Part shown: positions 60,268-64,000 of the stretch, in pieces
How the letters are laid out: every line of letters starts with the position of its first letter
Numbering within the stretch: the first letter of the stretch is position 1
Program-made: the position numbers and the translations under genes
The notes under the pieces: generated by a model
The model's database searches: none
Told to the model about the DNA's origin: nothing
What the model saw: only the letters and a program-made list of their open reading frames with translations
Assembly (NCBI GenBank): GCA_001466705.2
Contig: LATX02000185.1
Location: 186,001-250,000, forward strand
DNA from: Moniliophthora roreri
Taxonomy: Eukaryota > Basidiomycota > Agaricomycetes > Agaricales > Marasmiaceae
Direction: 5' to 3'
DNA: 64,000 nucleotides

Positions 60268-61541
60268 AAAGTCAGATATTTGTTCTGTGCTTTAGCAAAT
60301 AGTCATTTTCAAGTCAAGAGAAGACTTTGTATCAGAAAGTTTTGGTGGCTTTCTGGAGGCAGCTAGTGTTTTGCTAGTGTCAACACATCTTAGAGAGGGC
60401 TCAGGCTATGAGAGTAGAAGTTTTCCTGCTTAAGTGTGTTCTAAATTGAGTAGACACATCTTAGAGAGGGCTCAGGCTACCAGAGTAGAAGTTTTCTGGC
60501 TTAAGTGCATTACAGATCACAACCAAGAGGGTTGTATCCAGTACAAGAGGTACTGTAGTCTTTGATTACTTGGGTTATCACTTCAGGGTAGTCTTACCAT
60601 TGCCTCAGCACAATTAGCTGTTGTATTTAGGCTTGATTGAGATAATAGAAACTAGAAAACACTCAATAAAAACAAATTATTAAACAAATATATTCTTGTA
60701 GTCTCTACGTTGATAAATGAATACACGCTTATTTGGTTCACAAACATCAAATAGAGTCTAAGTGCAGTAACTCTGATCACGCTGAACCACACTCTGCACA
60801 TCACCATGCACACACATAGACAATAGTAGAGCAGGATCTGATCAACAGATCAGCTCTTTGTGTGGCACAATCAAGTGGTATTAACATGGCACATGATGCT
60901 GGTGGTGTGATTGGTGGTGATGTGTCAGATAGCATCAGTGTTGTTGGCAGCATTGAGGGATATTGTTGAGGCTGTTGCTGGCATTGGAGATGTTGTAGGT
61001 ATTTTCATTGCCAGCATCAATGGTAGGAGCACCAGAGGTGAGGATGGCAACAGCGGAGATGATGGACAATAGTGGTGGTTAAGAAGAAAGAAGCAGAGTT
61101 TGAATATTTGCCAGGTGTCCAAATTTAAGGTCTGCTTTAAAGGGGTCTTCACTCACGTGATTGCCATTTTATTTTTATTTTTTATCCTCACCCGATAGCG
61201 ACGCTGCATCTCATGCAACCCCCTCATATTCCAATCATACAATATGCAACACAATATAACACCTACAATTCAATATAATGCCTACAACACATTGCAATGC
61301 CCAGAACACAATATAACATGATATAACATCTGCAACACATTATAACACCCTGCAATTACTATAAGGCATCATATTAGGTATGTAACTTAAATATATTACT
61401 ATGAAATAATTACAGTACATTCTAACTACACTACATTCCTCTAGAACAATTACAGGCTATTGTATTTTGTGGTAATGCCCTGTAACCTGTTGCAGTAGCC
61501 TGTCAATTTTGGTAATGAGGGTCAGACTAGATCAGCTACCA
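60268..61541. repeat. Retroelement-like unit, copy 2 of the exact 724-bp repeat (60818-61541)
   Basis: It begins after the 'n' with the R2 3' zone (AAGTCAGATATTTGTTCTGTG) and continues through the same order of segments as the preceding unit, but with point differences until 60818. From there the match to 59543-60266 is exact. It then continues past the end of the first copy into unique sequence (ATGAAGATGCTC). Confidence 0.7.
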
Positions 61542-62618
61542 ATGAAGATGCTCAAAAACCTATGCCTTTACTATGAAAACACAAGTCCTGTGGTGCCAAA
61601 ATACTCTGAAAAAGATATATATAAGTTCTTGATTCTCAGTTTTGTTTTGTGAATTGGTTTGGCATGGTTCACTGTTACTACAATGTCAAGAATAATTCTC
61701 AGTGTATCACTCAGTAGCTCAGAGATGAATGCCTTCAAAACAACTTCTCAGATTGAGATCAGTGTTTGTTTTTGTAAATATTTTCTTGAGTATGTGGTTT
61801 ATTATTCACTTTGAAAGCAAAACTAGTATAGAGTTTGACCAGAAACTGCCTAAAGAACAAACTTCTTCTAAGTGAGAACAAAGGTACCTCTTGTATCTAA
61901 ATATAGCCCTCTTAGCTATGTTCTGTAACAATTCTCAAGAGGACAAATCTTCTAGACACTGCTAGCCTGAAACTCTCTCTGATTCACATTGAAACACCAG
62001 ACTATACTGATGCATGTCAGCTGCCCTCTTAGTAGACTGATACAATGTTCCTCCTATCAGAAAACATGCCTCTTGCATTAAAAACTAAGCTCTTTCTAGC
62101 TTTTATTTAGATCTCTGGTTTGGAATACAATCTCAGGTCTCAACTAGCCTGCACCTCTTGCACAACTAAATAAACTAGGGCCTGAAGTGGTTGAAGAATA
62201 CTGATTGCCAGTAGCTCTTCTACCTGAGCAACAACCTCATACACTCTGGTAATTGGTGGGCAGTATCTCTTCTGCCTTCCACCTACAAAACACATTCCCT
62301 TATATACTCTACAACATAAATAATCTAATATATCTGTCACACATACAAATAAAACTGAGTTAGGTGCTAAATATTATATAAATTGAGCTGTGTTTGGTAA
62401 TTTCTCTGTCACAGTGTCCAATTTTAGTCAGGCTTTGTAGCTATAAACTCTTTTATTCTTTTTCTATGATGATTACACAGTCTCCTGACACTGATTGTTT
62501 GCAATTTTCTCTGTCAAACAGCTCTCCTTCTGACTCTGTTTGCAAATATTATACTTCCATGCCACTCCACATGATTCCTTCCTTCTCTGTCTTCTATCAT
62601 CTGCTCTGTGGATGTGTT
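61542..62618. other. Unclassified AT-rich stretch
   Basis: No repeat partner in the window and no recognised gene. A minus-strand frame at 62140-62340 (ELLAISILQPLQALVYLVVQ) looks like a decayed coding fragment but has no identifiable family. Confidence 0.4.
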
Positions 62619-64000
62619 AATACACCAATTTTATAAACCTTTCAAATTCTACACATATGAGCGTCATTTGGATGTATTTAACAGTTGAAATGATCAGAAA
62701 CATGGAAATAAAAGGACTGATATGAGCTCAAGTAGTCAGTCAAAACCTATATATGCTTGATGGCACAAAGTTATAAGTTAATTATACTTATAGTATGCCC
62801 CACATGGGTACCAAGTTGCTTATAGACTCTCAATATTGTGCATTGAGCCTTCCAAAACCTGTAGAAACCTTTATACAGTGTGTTCAAGAGAGACACATTG
62901 GTAGTCAAACATATATATGGTATATCAAGGGGATATTTTACTTTTAAACAACTTTCATTTACTCTCAGAGAGCTCCTTCAAGCTCAGGATGATAGCTATG
63001 ATATACCAAGAGAAAAGATACAACGATATCCAAAATCAGATATATAATGGAGTACTAGCTCAAGTATATGATCACTCTGCATTCCGAGATGGTGATGCAA
63101 TGATCCTCTAAAGAGAGGAGGAAAGCAATAAGACAGAAATCAGATAGAAAGGATAGATGAAACAAGAAACATGAGAGATAAGAATCAGTCAGTCAGATAG
63201 GACAGACAGAACCAGGAAATACTCAATGACTTCTATGGAAGTTGAGAGTATGTCTGGCTATTGAAAAATGGGATAAGGAACTCCTATGCCACAGCAACGG
63301 ATTCCAAACCTAGATACCTATAAACTGCACAGAGGGCCTAGCTCAAATCATGCTTCCGATACCTGAGATTGTATTGTTGGTGACCCACATACCTATATAT
63401 AGTATGGGATTACTATTGTGACAAGGGACTGAACCCATATATGTTTATTTTGTGATTTTTCCTGTGACCAAGTACAATATATACCTATTATTATAATTTT
63501 ATTGTAGATATTTGTTTCCAGCAGTATATAAGGACAGCTATTTTGTAGGTGGGAGCAAGAGGAATCTGCTCCACCACTATGCAATATTTGTATGTGGCTA
63601 TTGTTTGTGTAGAGAAATCACATTCAATCAGATTTTCCTCCTCACATCAGGCCCTAGGGACTCAGAGTAGACCTAGTTGAGATATAAGACTATAAACCAA
63701 ACTTGATAGTGATGGCAAAGTCAGATATTTGTTCTGTGCTTTAGCAAATAGTCATTTTCAAGTCAAGAGAAGACTTTGTATCAGAAAGTTTTGGTGGCTT
63801 TCTGGAGGCAGCTAGTGTTTTGCTAGTGTCAACACATCTTAGAGAGGGCTCAGGCTACCAGAGTAGAAGTTTTCTGGCTTAAGTGTGTTACAGATCACAA
63901 CCAAGAGGGTTGTATCCAGTACAAGAGGTACTGTAGTCTTTGATTACTTGGGTTATCACTTTAAAGTAGTCTTACCATTGCCTCAGCACAATTAGCTGTT
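62619..64000 (+). repeat. Repeat R2, uninterrupted copy 3 (runs off the window)
   Basis: It starts TTAATACACCAATTTTATAA. It contains both empty R1 insertion sites (TTATAGTA at about 62789 and TTCCGATA at 63354-63361), a TATATAAGG box at about 63525, and the same 3' zone as 58693-59340 and 60268-60620. It continues beyond base 64000, so its length is at least 1.38 kb. Confidence 0.72.

Larger units (their letters stand above)
39880..64000. other. AT-rich, CpG-depleted transposon island
   Basis: From about 39.9 kb to the window end the sequence is AT-rich with long CpG-free runs; none was found by eye from 47041 to 49250. It consists of repeat copies in both orientations with no intact host gene. 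Six isolated 'n' characters (41503, 44198, 45652, 49744, 59271, 60267) stand for assembly gaps of unknown true size. Short open frames throughout have no support as genes. Confidence 0.85.

Overview
The window looks like nuclear DNA from an Agaricomycete (mushroom-forming basidiomycete). The genes are broken by many introns of about 50-60 bp with GT..AG ends. The protein families (seven-segment membrane proteins ending in ESGxIY..PT.III, MARVEL proteins, a CYP63-like P450, a heme-thiolate peroxidase, a Crinkler-like kinase, DUF6570/Helitron proteins) are typical of that group. The species cannot be named from the sequence alone.

Two compartments meet near 39.9 kb. The left one (1-39.9 kb) is gene-rich, with ordinary CpG content. 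From left to right it holds: the 3' end of a DUF2306-like membrane protein; a heme-thiolate peroxidase (-); two tandem seven-segment membrane proteins (+); a MARVEL protein (+); a DUF2306-like protein (-); a degenerate kinase fused to armadillo-like repeats (-); two near-identical DUF2306-like genes in tandem (-); a seven-segment membrane protein pseudogene (-); an intact divergent seven-segment protein (+); two more MARVEL proteins (-, +); a CYP63-like cytochrome P450 (-); the TPR subunit of TFIIIC (+); an unknown membrane protein (+); and a Crinkler-like N-terminus joined to a kinase-like domain (-). Three unrelated multi-membrane-segment families, with four, four and three members, fill most of 1-27 kb. 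This is a local expansion and its function is unknown.

The right compartment (about 39.9-64 kb) is AT-rich, almost free of CpG, and made of transposable element debris. It has two direct copies of a broken Helitron-type (DUF6570) coding region. One copy is interrupted by an LTR retrotransposon with a 5-bp target duplication. Next come four copies of a ~1.75-kb repeat (called R1 here) in both orientations, and three copies of a second repeat (R2), one of which was hit twice by R1. At the right end is an exact 724-bp direct repeat. Six single 'n' characters mark assembly joints, and most lie where repeat copies break off, so copy number and order there should not be taken literally. No intact host gene was found in this half.

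Exon-intron structures were read by eye from splice consensus and paralogue comparison. Span ends are firm where a stop or a paralogue-supported start is named, and exon details are otherwise approximate.
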